DNA from: an uncultured Ignatzschineria sp.
GTDB taxonomy: Bacteria; Pseudomonadota; Gammaproteobacteria; Cardiobacteriales; Wohlfahrtiimonadaceae
Length of the DNA: 64,000 bases
Direction: 5' to 3'
NCBI GenBank assembly: GCA_945639195.1
Contig: CALZEE010000003.1
Span: forward strand, 124,001-188,000
Shown here: positions 9,729 to 17,713 of the stretch, one piece after another
Position numbering within the stretch: the first letter of the stretch is position 1
Layout of the letters: the number at the start of each line of letters is the position of its first letter
Translations under genes and position numbers: made by a program
Notes under the pieces: model-generated
Databases searched by the model: none
Told to the model about the DNA's origin: nothing
The model's input: the letters and a program-made list of their open reading frames with translations, nothing else

Positions 9729-10691
9729 ATGGAACGTCGGAAATTTTTACAAATGACTACAGGAGCTTTATTAGCTACAGGATTAATCAGTCAAGTAAGC
9801 GCACAATCTAAAAAAAATTCAAGTGATGAACAATTCGTTCCTCTTCCAACTGAGGGAGCTATCAGCACTTTTGGCGTGATTGCTGATCCGCAATATGCTC
9901 CTTTTGTGACTAATGCGAATCGAACACGCTACTATTCCAACTCTTTGTATAAATTGAGTAATGCTTTAGATCATTTTGATCAAGAACCTTTATCTTTTGT
10001 GATTACTTTAGGGGATATCATTGATAGGGAATGGCAGAGCTTTGATTATATAATGCCGATTTATGATCAATCAAAACATCAGCGTTATTTCGTTTTAGGC
10101 AATCATGATTATGATGTTAGCCCAGAGTATCTTTCATCCATTACGCGAGTTGCTGGACTACAAAAAACATATTACGATTTTAAACAAGATGGGATTCGTT
10201 TTATCGTTTTAGATGGTAATGACGTTAGTGTTTTTGCACCTCCTATTGGTGATCCTCGTCGTGAACTTGCAAAAAGTCGTTTAGAAAAGCTAAAACTTGC
10301 TAATGCGATCAATGCCCAAACATGGAATGGCTCGTTATCGGATGAACAATTTAACTGGTTAACAGCAGTTTTAGATAAGGCGCAGAAAGATAATGAACCT
10401 GTGATTATCAACTGTCATTATCCCGTATATCCTGCTAATAAACATAATCTTTGGGATAGTGAGCGTATTGTTGATTTGCTGACATCTTATGACAATGTAT
10501 TGGCTTATTTTTGTGGGCACAATCATGCGGGAAATTATGGTAAAAAAGGGCATGTGCATTTTGTTACTTTTAAGGGGATGGTGGATACACCTACGGATTC
10601 TCCTTATTCTATAGTTCAGGTTTATAACAATAAAATTAAAATTCATGGTTTTAGTACAGAGGAAAATCGTGAGTTAGCAATCAAATTATAA
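9729..10691 (+). CDS. Tat-exported metallophosphoesterase, ADP-ribose/CDP-alcohol diphosphatase-like
   Basis: 320 residues. The N-terminus has a twin-arginine motif (RRKFLQM), a hydrophobic stretch and a cleavage-like VSAQ, so export by Tat is likely. The calcineurin-type metal motifs are in order: ADPQY, LGDIIDREW, LGNHDYD, NCHYP and CGHNHAGNYG. The ADPQY...RYYSNSLYKL pattern is that of the Mn-dependent ADPRibase/CDP-alcohol diphosphatase family (ADPRM-like), but enzymes of that family are usually cytosolic. Substrate is inferred. The start is preceded by AAAGGGATTATAA. More AT-rich than its neighbours and inside the tRNA-linked segment, so probably acquired. Confidence 0.75.
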   Translation: MERRKFLQMTTGALLATGLISQVSAQSKKNSSDEQFVPLPTEGAISTFGVIADPQYAPFVTNANRTRYYSNSLYKLSNALDHFDQEPLSFVITLGDIIDREWQSFDYIMPIYDQSKHQRYFVLGNHDYDVSPEYLSSITRVAGLQKTYYDFKQDGIRFIVLDGNDVSVFAPPIGDPRRELAKSRLEKLKLANAINAQTWNGSLSDEQFNWLTAVLDKAQKDNEPVIINCHYPVYPANKHNLWDSERIVDLLTSYDNVLAYFCGHNHAGNYGKKGHVHFVTFKGMVDTPTDSPYSIVQVYNNKIKIHGFSTEENRELAIKL

Positions 10692-11025
10692 TTTAGAAAG
10701 TGCTGATTTATAGTCAAATAACCTTAAAAAACTATTAGGACCTATGGAATATCCATAATGTTAACCAGGACACGTTGAACGGTTTTGTCGCATTAAGAAG
10801 TTCAAGGCCAGCTTTTCTATAGGGATTATAAATTAGCCAGCAAAGAGTAAAAGGTAGTCACAGGATTTAAATAGAGTCCTTGAAAGTGTATCTACTGTTT
10901 ATGAATTGTGTAATGTTCAAAAATAGTACCAACTAATCCTTATTTAACTATATTCTAAATTACTTTAAATATAGTCATATCAATGGATTTGGTATTGTAG
11001 AGTGATCTGAAATACAGCCCATAAA
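10692..11025. other. AT-rich gap with no intact gene
   Basis: About 330 bases after the phosphoesterase. It contains an inverted repeat TATGGAATATCCATA (about 10744-10758) and a degenerate copy of the gene's own upstream flank (CATTAAGAAG ... AGGGATTATAAAT), but no open frame with a start. It reads as decayed sequence. Confidence 0.4.
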
Positions 11026-11041
11026 CTCTCCATCGGTACCA
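11026..11041 (+). other. candidate attR (displaced tRNA-Leu 3' end)
   Basis: CTCTCCATCGGTACCA, a 15/16 match to the tRNA-Leu(CAA) 3' end. The one difference (A for T) restores the acceptor-stem pair that is mismatched in the present tRNA gene. Confidence 0.5.
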
Positions 11042-11045
11042 AATT

Positions 11046-11080
11046 GAAAAGCGATCCTTTTATAGGGATCGCTTTTTTTG
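11046..11080 (+). terminator. terminator after the candidate attR
   Basis: AAAAGCGATCC TTTTATA GGGATCGCTTTTTTT, a strong hairpin with T-run a few bases after the displaced tRNA 3' end. There is no gene it would otherwise serve, since the phosphoesterase ends about 350 bases upstream. Confidence 0.85.
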
Positions 11081-11342
11081 TTGATGGCGCATAAAAATCC
11101 GCTCGTTTATACAATGACATCAACCCATTATCTTACTCAAAAAATTCATTCAGGAATTAATCAGCCCCCAAAAATCCCTACCTAAGTACCAATATCGAGC
11201 TTATTATTTGATTTTACATGCTGATTTCTTTAAATCCCCTTTTTTGACCCATATCTTTCTTTTGTTTCAGCCAAGTTTATTCCCCTTGAAAGAAATGCCG
11301 GCTCAGGTAAGATATGCCATCGCTTATAAAAAGGATTTTATA

Positions 11343-11564
11343 TTGAAAAAGATGTTGGCTTTGACAGTTATAACACTGTTCGCACTTGTCGCTTGTAGCG
11401 ATGAACATGCGGATCTTAGAAAGATGACCGTACAGGATTATCTCGACAACAAACCATTGATGAGTGAAGTCCTCGATCAATGCGGCAATGATGAGATTAT
11501 CGATGATGAAATTTGCAGCACTGTGCGAGAAGCTGTGAATAATAACTTCGATATCTTTGGCTAG
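11343..11564 (+). CDS. small lipoprotein, EexN (entry exclusion)-like
   Basis: A 73-residue protein with a lipoprotein signal (hydrophobic stretch ending in lipobox LVAC, Cys at about residue 18). The mature part has the pattern TVQDYLDNKPLMSEVLDQC...ICSTVREA, which resembles the EexN family. EexN lipoproteins of conjugative plasmids block entry of a second plasmid. I chose the TTG at 11343 because AAGGA lies seven bases upstream and it gives a clean signal peptide. No other conjugation gene is nearby, so it may be a stray or repurposed copy. The family match is from memory of the motif. Confidence 0.6.
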   Translation: MKKMLALTVITLFALVACSDEHADLRKMTVQDYLDNKPLMSEVLDQCGNDEIIDDEICSTVREAVNNNFDIFG

Positions 11565-11579
11565 TCGAGCCTTCCAGCC

Positions 11580-11870
11580 ATGACAATATGCAAATCCTCT
11601 TCCCTAATAATCGCTTTATTAGGGTGCCTATTCTTCCCTACCTTCATCTATGCCGCCCCTCTCTCGGATGAAGCGGTAAAGCAAGCCATTATTAAAGCCT
11701 CTATCGCCAACTATGCCGGCCAATGTCCTTGTCCTTATCACCGCGCTCGTAATGGCAGTAGTTGTGGCAAACGTAGCGCTTATAGTAAGCCAGGCGGATA
11801 TTCACCTAAATGCTACGCTGAAGATATTAGCCCGCAAGAAATCCGAGCTTGGCGTCAGCGGAATAATTGA
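11580..11870 (+). CDS. small secreted Cys-rich protein with CPCPYHRARNG motif
   Basis: 96 residues with an N-terminal signal peptide (cleavage near IYAA, about residue 26). The mature part carries CPCPYHRARNGSSCG, then RSAYSKPGGYSPKC. Similar short proteins with a C-x-CPYN/H...RNG...CG.RSAYS.PGG signature occur on plasmids, phages and accessory regions; none to my knowledge has an assigned function. The four clustered cysteines could form disulfides in the periplasm. It starts 15 bases after the EexN-like gene and lacks a clear binding site, so it is probably co-transcribed and coupled. Confidence 0.65.
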   Translation: MTICKSSSLIIALLGCLFFPTFIYAAPLSDEAVKQAIIKASIANYAGQCPCPYHRARNGSSCGKRSAYSKPGGYSPKCYAEDISPQEIRAWRQRNN

Positions 11871-11963
11871 TGAATTAATATATTAAAAACAACGACCATG
11901 CCCAAAACTAAAGATGAACCTGTATACTTCTTGCATACATTCACTTTTATATTGTCATAATGC

Positions 11964-13019
11964 ATGAGCCATAAATTCCTTACTAATGATGAAACTCTCG
12001 AAACCCAATTTCGATCGATCTATCTTTTAGGTGCTAATACTGCCACGTATAAATTTGCATTAGCCCAATCATTATTAGACCTTAATATTACCGAGCAAAC
12101 TTTCATCTCTCTAGATGATTTAACGCCTCTTTTTGCAAAGCATCTTCTTCGTCATATTCAAACAGAAAAGCGACAAATCAGCGGTAGTGTTACAGGTAAA
12201 TTACTCAATACCTTACAGCTCTATCATCATGGATAGATTAATGAGGCGCTCATGCTCAATGTTGTTCGAGTAGAAGGCTTTAAATATGTACTTGATGCAT
12301 TCCATCGTCTACCGGCAAAGAAACAAGCAACACCATTTTTCCATAAAGATCTACACCAAAAGCAACAAGGAATTATATGAACCGATGAGTTATTTCATCT
12401 CTTTAATAGCCAAGAAATTGGCAATTTTAGAGAAGAAATAGAAGGTCGCTGGCATTTAGTCGAATCTGCTTGGTCAGAAAAAGGAGTAATCGAGATTCAA
12501 TACGATATTGATACTGAAGAACTCTTTTACCTTAAACCTGTTTCAAATAACTCCTTCATGCACTCTCATTTGCGAACCGATTTAACGGCTGTGCGTAAAC
12601 CTCTTAATGGCTACCAAAAAGGTAGATGTTTTTACTGTTATTGCCCGATTTCTATCGAATCAAATCAACCCAATACCTGTGATGTTGATCACCTTATCCC
12701 CATGTCTATTCAGTACGAATCTCGTTACGATTTACAGCTCAACAATCCGTGGAATCTTGTGTTAGCCTGTAAAACATGTAACCGCTGGGAATCAGGCGGA
12801 AAGGCTGGAAATATGCCCGTTAAAAAGTTTATAGATGCGCTTTATAAGCGTAATGAATATTTCATCGAAAGCGCACATCCCTTAAGAGAAAACATTATTT
12901 TAAAAACAGGTAATACGCCTTTTAAAAGACAAGATTTCCTCTTAAAACGCTTCGAATTCGCCAGCCAAACCCACCCACCAAAATGGATGCCAAAAAATAT
13001 TCTCGGCAACGAATTTTAA
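11964..13019 (+). pseudogene. HNH endonuclease gene with two in-frame stop codons
   Basis: One reading frame runs 352 codons but is broken by TAG at 12234-12236 and TGA at 12378-12380. There is no frameshift. The C-terminal half, open from 12558, has an intact HNH domain: CFYCYC, VDHLIP and CKTCN. The N-terminal part (ATYKFALAQSLLDL) matches the start of the intact HNH protein at 26963 (STYKYALLLSITRL), so both belong to one family. The methyltransferase gene that precedes the intact copy is absent here. Most likely a decayed nuclease gene; the C-terminal fragment alone could still be made. Confidence 0.75.
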
Positions 13020-13173
13020 AATTGAAGCCTATACCGGCTATTGAATCAAGCATATATTATTACCCACCTCAATTTATCTCTAGCGATAGACAAGTTCGCG
13101 ACGAAAGATAATAATAGCGCTTCATTATGCTGATTACAGCGTGCCCCATTATTCTCTCTTTTAAAGGATCGTC

Positions 13174-13416
13174 ATGAAAACGACTTACATTGTTCAGCCC
13201 TTTATTCGTCAAGGCTCGCAACTTATTACCGATACCCCGATTCAATGTAGTACTGCCGATGAAGCGATTCGTCGTGCCGATAAGTTTTCAACGATTCGTG
13301 CCGGCGTCATTGCGGTCTCTCAAGAGTACGATGAAGATTCTGGGGATTATGGGGAATTAAAAGTCTTAGCAAAATATGGCGAGATCCCAGCAGGCGCTGT
13401 CGGTGATGATGAGTAA
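13174..13416 (+). CDS. conserved small hypothetical protein
   Basis: 80 residues, acidic, no signal peptide or membrane segment. The ATG is preceded by AAAGGATCGTC. I do not recognise a domain with known function; the sequence (YIVQPFIRQGSQL, TADEAIRRADKFS) looks like the small 'response-type' orphan proteins found in many proteobacteria. Monocistronic, next to the dead HNH gene. The start and coding bias support a real gene. Confidence 0.6.
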   Translation: MKTTYIVQPFIRQGSQLITDTPIQCSTADEAIRRADKFSTIRAGVIAVSQEYDEDSGDYGELKVLAKYGEIPAGAVGDDE

Positions 13417-13684
13417 GCTGAGTTAATTCCTAAAAAAGTATCTCGTACCAACGCTTATTCGAACGTCAATTCGCGCGAATAATGATGCTATCGGGATACT
13501 AAAATATATACTTCTCGCTATTTATAATTATATTCATATTTATATTTTCCAATAAAATCATATATTTATTGACTTACCTAAGCTTAAGCCTCATTGTGGG
13601 TTGTGGTTGATTCAAAGTTCAGCGTCGCTGGGCTTTCTACCATTATCATTAACTCGTTAATGATTAATCTTAGGAGTTACTCTT

Positions 13685-13897
13685 ATGACAAATTCTCAAA
13701 CTTTTTCTACCAAGTCAGATTCTAAAACGCAAATTCCTACTTCTGTAAAAAATGATACGCCTGATAATCAATCTACGGAAAAACCTGTAGACGAGCAAAA
13801 ATCAGATGAATCATCAGATAACAAGCATGAGCAATCTTCTGACAAGAAAAATGATCAACCAGCAGATCTATCGAAAGAGAAATCATCTGATAAATAA
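13685..13897 (+). CDS. small intrinsically disordered protein rich in Ser, Asp and Lys
   Basis: 70 residues composed almost only of S, D, K, E, Q, N, T and P, with repeats of the type KSDESSDNK and SSDKKND. There are no cysteines, no aromatic residue except one Phe, and no hydrophobic core. A good binding site (TAGGAGTTACTCTT) precedes the ATG, and a clear terminator follows. This makes a translated gene plausible despite the low complexity. Function unknown; the composition recalls stress-type hydrophilic proteins, which is only an analogy. Confidence 0.55.
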   Translation: MTNSQTFSTKSDSKTQIPTSVKNDTPDNQSTEKPVDEQKSDESSDNKHEQSSDKKNDQPADLSKEKSSDK

Positions 13898-13924
13898 GTC
13901 ATAGTTTCTTAAGCTAAACAGTTT

Positions 13925-13954
13925 AAAGCCAGACGTCATGAAGTCTGGCTTTTT
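13925..13954 (+). terminator. terminator of the disordered small protein gene
   Basis: AGCCAGAC GTCATGAA GTCTGGCT followed by TTTT (13927-13954). Confidence 0.85.
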
Positions 13955-14017
13955 CGTTTCTGGGATCTTATCCCATGTCCACCTCAGCCAATATCCACTT
14001 CAGCTACTGATTCAGCG

Positions 14018-14617
14018 CTATTGACTACTTTTGATAATATAACGTGGTGAGAATCGATCTGCTTCTATCCGTTTATCCACATAGGTTGTTTCTCCGGCAT
14101 AAAAGCTCGTTCTATGCCGTTGATCTGTTATATGAGGCGTTCGGATATAGATATGCGCCGTCACGTTCTCATCTAGATTATAAAACCCAATAATCCGATG
14201 TTTTCGTGTAGGAAGCCACTCCATGCAGGTTTTCTCATCCATGAGTTTCTCAAGGTAAGCCGGATCAATGCCGATCGTTGTGAGATAGGCAAATTCTTGC
14301 GTTAATTTGTCACAAAATGCCGGCAAAGTGTCGCCATAATAGTACGCCTCAATATGCGAAAGCCTACTGCCTGTAAAAATGAGCTTCTCTCGATCAATCC
14401 ATGCATGATAAGTCTGCTCGGGCTTTACATCATAAAAAACAAGATCCCGATAATCATGCGGCACTTGCCCCTCAATTCTCGTGATTTCAGTCGCAGTATC
14501 GCCCCAAAATAATCCGATGGGTCCGGCATTTCGCCCTGATTTATAATAGAACGGTATCACCAAAATAGCGGTCATGATTAAGGCAAATAAACCCCCAAAA
14601 ACGATGCTTAGCTTCAT
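14018..14617 (-). CDS. membrane-anchored protein of unknown function, partner of the DKNYY protein
   Basis: 199 residues: one N-terminal hydrophobic helix (residues ~5-25), then a soluble domain with no motif I recognise (blocks GLFWGDTATEI and FYDVKPEQTYHAW). A signal anchor or uncleaved signal peptide would place the domain in the periplasm. The ATG at 14617 has AAGGA upstream; a longer start at 14635 would overlap the preceding gene. It directly follows the DKNYY gene (11 bases), so the two probably act together or are simply co-expressed. Confidence 0.65.
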   Translation of the reverse strand: MKLSIVFGGLFALIMTAILVIPFYYKSGRNAGPIGLFWGDTATEITRIEGQVPHDYRDLVFYDVKPEQTYHAWIDREKLIFTGSRLSHIEAYYYGDTLPAFCDKLTQEFAYLTTIGIDPAYLEKLMDEKTCMEWLPTRKHRIIGFYNLDENVTAHIYIRTPHITDQRHRTSFYAGETTYVDKRIEADRFSPRYIIKSSQ

Positions 14618-14628
14618 ATTAAGATTCC

Positions 14629-16317
14629 TTACCACGAGACTTCATCCCACTTGCCGCAGCCCGTATATCCTTTAAACAGCACATAACGGGTATCGGTAGA
14701 CTTCTCGATAAGATAATCTTTAATGGCCAAAGCATCTTCGGTTTTTTTACGGCGATTTCTCTCTGCCCATTTGGGGCCTAACATCTCAAAATCCTGCCCA
14801 TAAGCACCTTTAAAATGATAGATAAAGAGATCATCCTCGAAAGCATAAGCAATATCAGTCGGCTTATTGTCCATGATTCTTAACGCGCCCTTATCTTGAT
14901 TCTCTGCATAGTCGCACATCTCAAATACGGCTTCTCTAGTTTGAAAAACATTACTTAAAGTGAAGAACCCCGCACTATCTGCCAAAATGGGCCAGCGTTC
15001 ATTGGAGTAATGATCATTCGTTAAAGGCCCTGCTAAAAAGTCTTGATAAGCCGCGTGATAATCCTTGCGATCATGCAGTATCTTAGCATCATCTATCAGC
15101 ATGATTTCACTGCCGATCGACAGCCTTTGCGTTGTTTTTGCATCTAATTCAGGATAGATATCTCCCAGATAATAGACATGACTTTTATCGATGGCCCAAT
15201 CATCTTTAATATTTTCGCGATGACCTTTCGCCGGCAACAAGCACTGCAGATAAGGATGATTCGCTACCGGAAATAATGCTTTATCATCATTTGTCGCAAA
15301 TACCTCATCCGGTGGGCAACTTAAGCGTAGAACATCAAAGCTCGCCACATCCGCCCCTTCTAATAACTTATCACGATAATAGACCGCCTCATTATTCTTG
15401 GCATATTCACAAGATTCTGTCCGTGTTTGGCATTGCAAGCGCGTAAGTCCTGGCTTGATATCAGTTGTTTCTAATTTCCGCTGATGCTTCCAGACGTGTT
15501 TTTTATCCTGCACAAAATAGTAATTCACGACTTCAAAAGTGGCGGGATCTGCGCCTTCAATGATATTTTCGCCATCATAAACATGACGTTGATCTTTATA
15601 AAAATTCGTATTAATAAAGGTAAACTCACGACCATCGGTATGAGCTTGATATTGATCCTTAAAAAACACCAGATGATCGATCACAAAAAAGGCGCTTCGT
15701 GGGCCTGCATAGCGGATTTTTGATGCATCAAAATCCTCGCGAAAAGTGACTTCCGGCACCAAATTTGTCTTAATAATTAACTGCTTACCATCACTCAAAT
15801 AAGGGGCTTTTGCTCCGAAGCCTTGGAGGTTATCACGATCTAATTCTGCCGTTACACGCTCATAATAGGCAGTATCTGTGTACGTCCAAGTCACATTGGA
15901 ACGAGTACAGAAAGTACATGTTCTTGCACTTGTGACCACGCGCTCCCAATAGATGCCTTTATCCGTGACTAAATAAGGGCTATTCGGAATTCGATCATAA
16001 AACAGGTAATCAACGTGATCATCTTGTTCGTCATTATTCTGACCAGCATTGAAAAAATCAGTCACTTGCGCTTTGAGAAAACCGATCGATTTGCTCACCG
16101 CTTTACTCATCAATCCGGCATCCGCCTCTGCCTTTAATTGCGCTTCATGCTGGGCACGATTAATAAAAATCTCTCGGCGTTCAGCACTATGAGCCTCCCT
16201 TGAAGCGACCGATAGGAGCAATGCGATACTCAAAATAGCCAGCATCAGGCGCAAAAATGCCGGCAATTCAGGCATTACCGAGGTTAAGTTCACTTGCTGC
16301 TGTCTATTGCTTTTCAT
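14629..16317 (-). CDS. exported DKNYY-repeat protein
   Basis: 562 residues. A hydrophobic segment near residues 20-45 ending in SREAHS looks like a signal peptide with a long positively charged lead. The mature part carries several diverged DKNYY-type repeats: YFVQDKKHVWKHQRKLE, NNEAVYYRDKLLEGADVASF, DKSHVYYLGDIYPEL, IDHLVFFKDQYQAH. DKNYY domains occur in surface or exported bacterial proteins; their role is not established. A CTFC pair near residue ~135 could bind metal or form a disulfide. The start at 16317 has GAGGA six bases upstream. A minus-strand terminator separates it from the upstream acetylation cluster. Confidence 0.75.
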   Translation of the reverse strand: MKSNRQQQVNLTSVMPELPAFLRLMLAILSIALLLSVASREAHSAERREIFINRAQHEAQLKAEADAGLMSKAVSKSIGFLKAQVTDFFNAGQNNDEQDDHVDYLFYDRIPNSPYLVTDKGIYWERVVTSARTCTFCTRSNVTWTYTDTAYYERVTAELDRDNLQGFGAKAPYLSDGKQLIIKTNLVPEVTFREDFDASKIRYAGPRSAFFVIDHLVFFKDQYQAHTDGREFTFINTNFYKDQRHVYDGENIIEGADPATFEVVNYYFVQDKKHVWKHQRKLETTDIKPGLTRLQCQTRTESCEYAKNNEAVYYRDKLLEGADVASFDVLRLSCPPDEVFATNDDKALFPVANHPYLQCLLPAKGHRENIKDDWAIDKSHVYYLGDIYPELDAKTTQRLSIGSEIMLIDDAKILHDRKDYHAAYQDFLAGPLTNDHYSNERWPILADSAGFFTLSNVFQTREAVFEMCDYAENQDKGALRIMDNKPTDIAYAFEDDLFIYHFKGAYGQDFEMLGPKWAERNRRKKTEDALAIKDYLIEKSTDTRYVLFKGYTGCGKWDEVSW

Positions 16318-16345
16318 CCGTTTCCTCATTTATAGCGCTGCTCCG

Positions 16346-16398
16346 GCAATAAAAATCCTCAATATCATTCGCCTAATCATGGCTTTAATATTGAGGAT
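16346..16398 (-). terminator. terminator of the peptidoglycan O-acetylation cluster
   Basis: On the minus strand ATCCTCAATAT (16398-16388) pairs with ATATTGAGGAT (16365-16355) over 11 bases, followed by TTTTTATTG. It lies about 100 bases after the last gene of the cluster. Confidence 0.7.
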
Positions 16399-16500
16399 AT
16401 TCAATGAACACACATCATCTTTTGTATTCTTTATTCTTTGTTCTTTGTTTGATTCTTGATGCTTGATGCATCACGACAGATCACATGACTCATGCGTGTG

Positions 16501-17697
16501 TTAATGTGATAAACCCACAAAGCTCATAAGATCTTTATAGAACATTCTTGCGCTTAAACGGTACCCCGGCGCACTTAAATGTACTTTGTCACGTGCTGCA
16601 AGATCATCTTGCTCCCATTTTTCGATACTGCACTGCCCGCCCATCGCTTTCTGCCAATCCCAATAGAGAAGACGCTCAGATTTTGCCACCGCTAACTGGA
16701 CAGATTTCACGAGTTCATAAGAAGGCGGTTGGCGATCTGTACATGAGCCACTCGCATTACGAAGCAGTGAATCTGAAGGACTCATTAAGAGAATCGCGGC
16801 ATTTGGCAATTGCATACGGATATTGCGGATGCTTTCTACTAAATTCCGGCGATAATCCTCACGGTTTAATATGTCGTTAAAGGCTTCATTTGTCCCATAT
16901 TCTAAGATCACCAAATCACTCTTTGTGGCGCTTAACTCTGCCAACCACTCCGGCGACCATTTATTCCAAATCGACAATTGTGCACCATTTGTCGCAATGG
17001 ATGAAACAATCACGCCCGGCTGATTACTGCGTTGTAACCACATGCCCCCGATCTCAACATTTCGCTCTTCCGCCGTCACTTTGAAAGGCATTGGCGTACG
17101 AATATTCACCGTCTGCCAACGACCATTGCCGGAAACAGCATTCGTTAAGTTGAGTCTTCCATGCTCATTCACCACGCCAATCGCATCAGGACTTCTGCCC
17201 TTCATCACCATTCTCACATCCCAAAGACCACTGTGCTTTTCAGGATTAGAGAGCATGACATCAATATATCCGCCCACTCTTACAGGGGAGGCGATATAAC
17301 CGCCCATCGGGAAATCTGGCCCATTTACGGTACGGCTGCTTGTTAGATTCCAGTTAGCACTCTTCCATGACACTTCTGCATTACGTTGTCCGCGAACACT
17401 CATCGGCGTTACCCAACCAATGCCGGCATTGCCAAAGCGCGCTTGCATCTGATCACGGAGCGTTCCTGTAATAAAGTCCGCAGCGGAATGTGAATCCCCA
17501 AATTGGGTAATCGTCACCACATTTTGCCCGCCTTTTGCAAGCTGCTGCAATTTCCCTTTAAAATTCTCGGCATTACGATCGCCATAATCTGTAATTCCGG
17601 GGCCAATCTCTTTTCGATAGTCACTGAGGTCATCTGCGCTACAGCCTGCTACCCATAACATGGTCAGCAGTAACATACCCGTTTTTAACAATCTCAT
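16501..17697 (-). CDS. SGNH-family lipoprotein, Ape1-like O-acetylpeptidoglycan esterase
   Basis: 398 residues with a lipoprotein signal (MRLLKTGMLLL...WVAGC). The SGNH blocks are FGDSHSAADF (nucleophile Ser near residue 67), LEYGTNEA (Asn block) and DKVHLSAPGY (Asp/His near residues 367-370). The GDSH...FGNAGIGWV signature matches the neisserial Ape1 family, which removes O-acetyl groups from muramic acid so that lytic transglycosylases can act. The start at 17697 is preceded by AAGGA; the upstream in-frame ATG at 17721 overlaps the previous gene. Third gene of the cluster after MBOAT and PatB-like proteins, which supports this role. Confidence 0.8.
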   Translation of the reverse strand: MRLLKTGMLLLTMLWVAGCSADDLSDYRKEIGPGITDYGDRNAENFKGKLQQLAKGGQNVVTITQFGDSHSAADFITGTLRDQMQARFGNAGIGWVTPMSVRGQRNAEVSWKSANWNLTSSRTVNGPDFPMGGYIASPVRVGGYIDVMLSNPEKHSGLWDVRMVMKGRSPDAIGVVNEHGRLNLTNAVSGNGRWQTVNIRTPMPFKVTAEERNVEIGGMWLQRSNQPGVIVSSIATNGAQLSIWNKWSPEWLAELSATKSDLVILEYGTNEAFNDILNREDYRRNLVESIRNIRMQLPNAAILLMSPSDSLLRNASGSCTDRQPPSYELVKSVQLAVAKSERLLYWDWQKAMGGQCSIEKWEQDDLAARDKVHLSAPGYRLSARMFYKDLMSFVGLSH

Positions 17698-17713
17698 CTT
17701 ATTTTCCTTCTTG

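Larger units (their letters stand above)
9349..11041. mobile_element. candidate small island or island remnant in tRNA-Leu(CAA)
   Basis: A ~1.7-kb AT-rich segment bounded by the 16-bp direct repeats at 9349-9364 and 11026-11041. It holds one intact gene (Tat-exported phosphoesterase) and decayed-looking flanks. There is no integrase, so it would be a remnant. It appears to lack the CCGGCA motif common elsewhere. The right repeat is followed directly by a strong terminator that could be the tRNA's original one. Confidence 0.45.

Noticed and set aside
11026..11041. A second, partial tRNA-Leu gene
   Set aside because: Only the last 16 bases match; there is no anticodon or D arm upstream, so it is treated as a possible att site.
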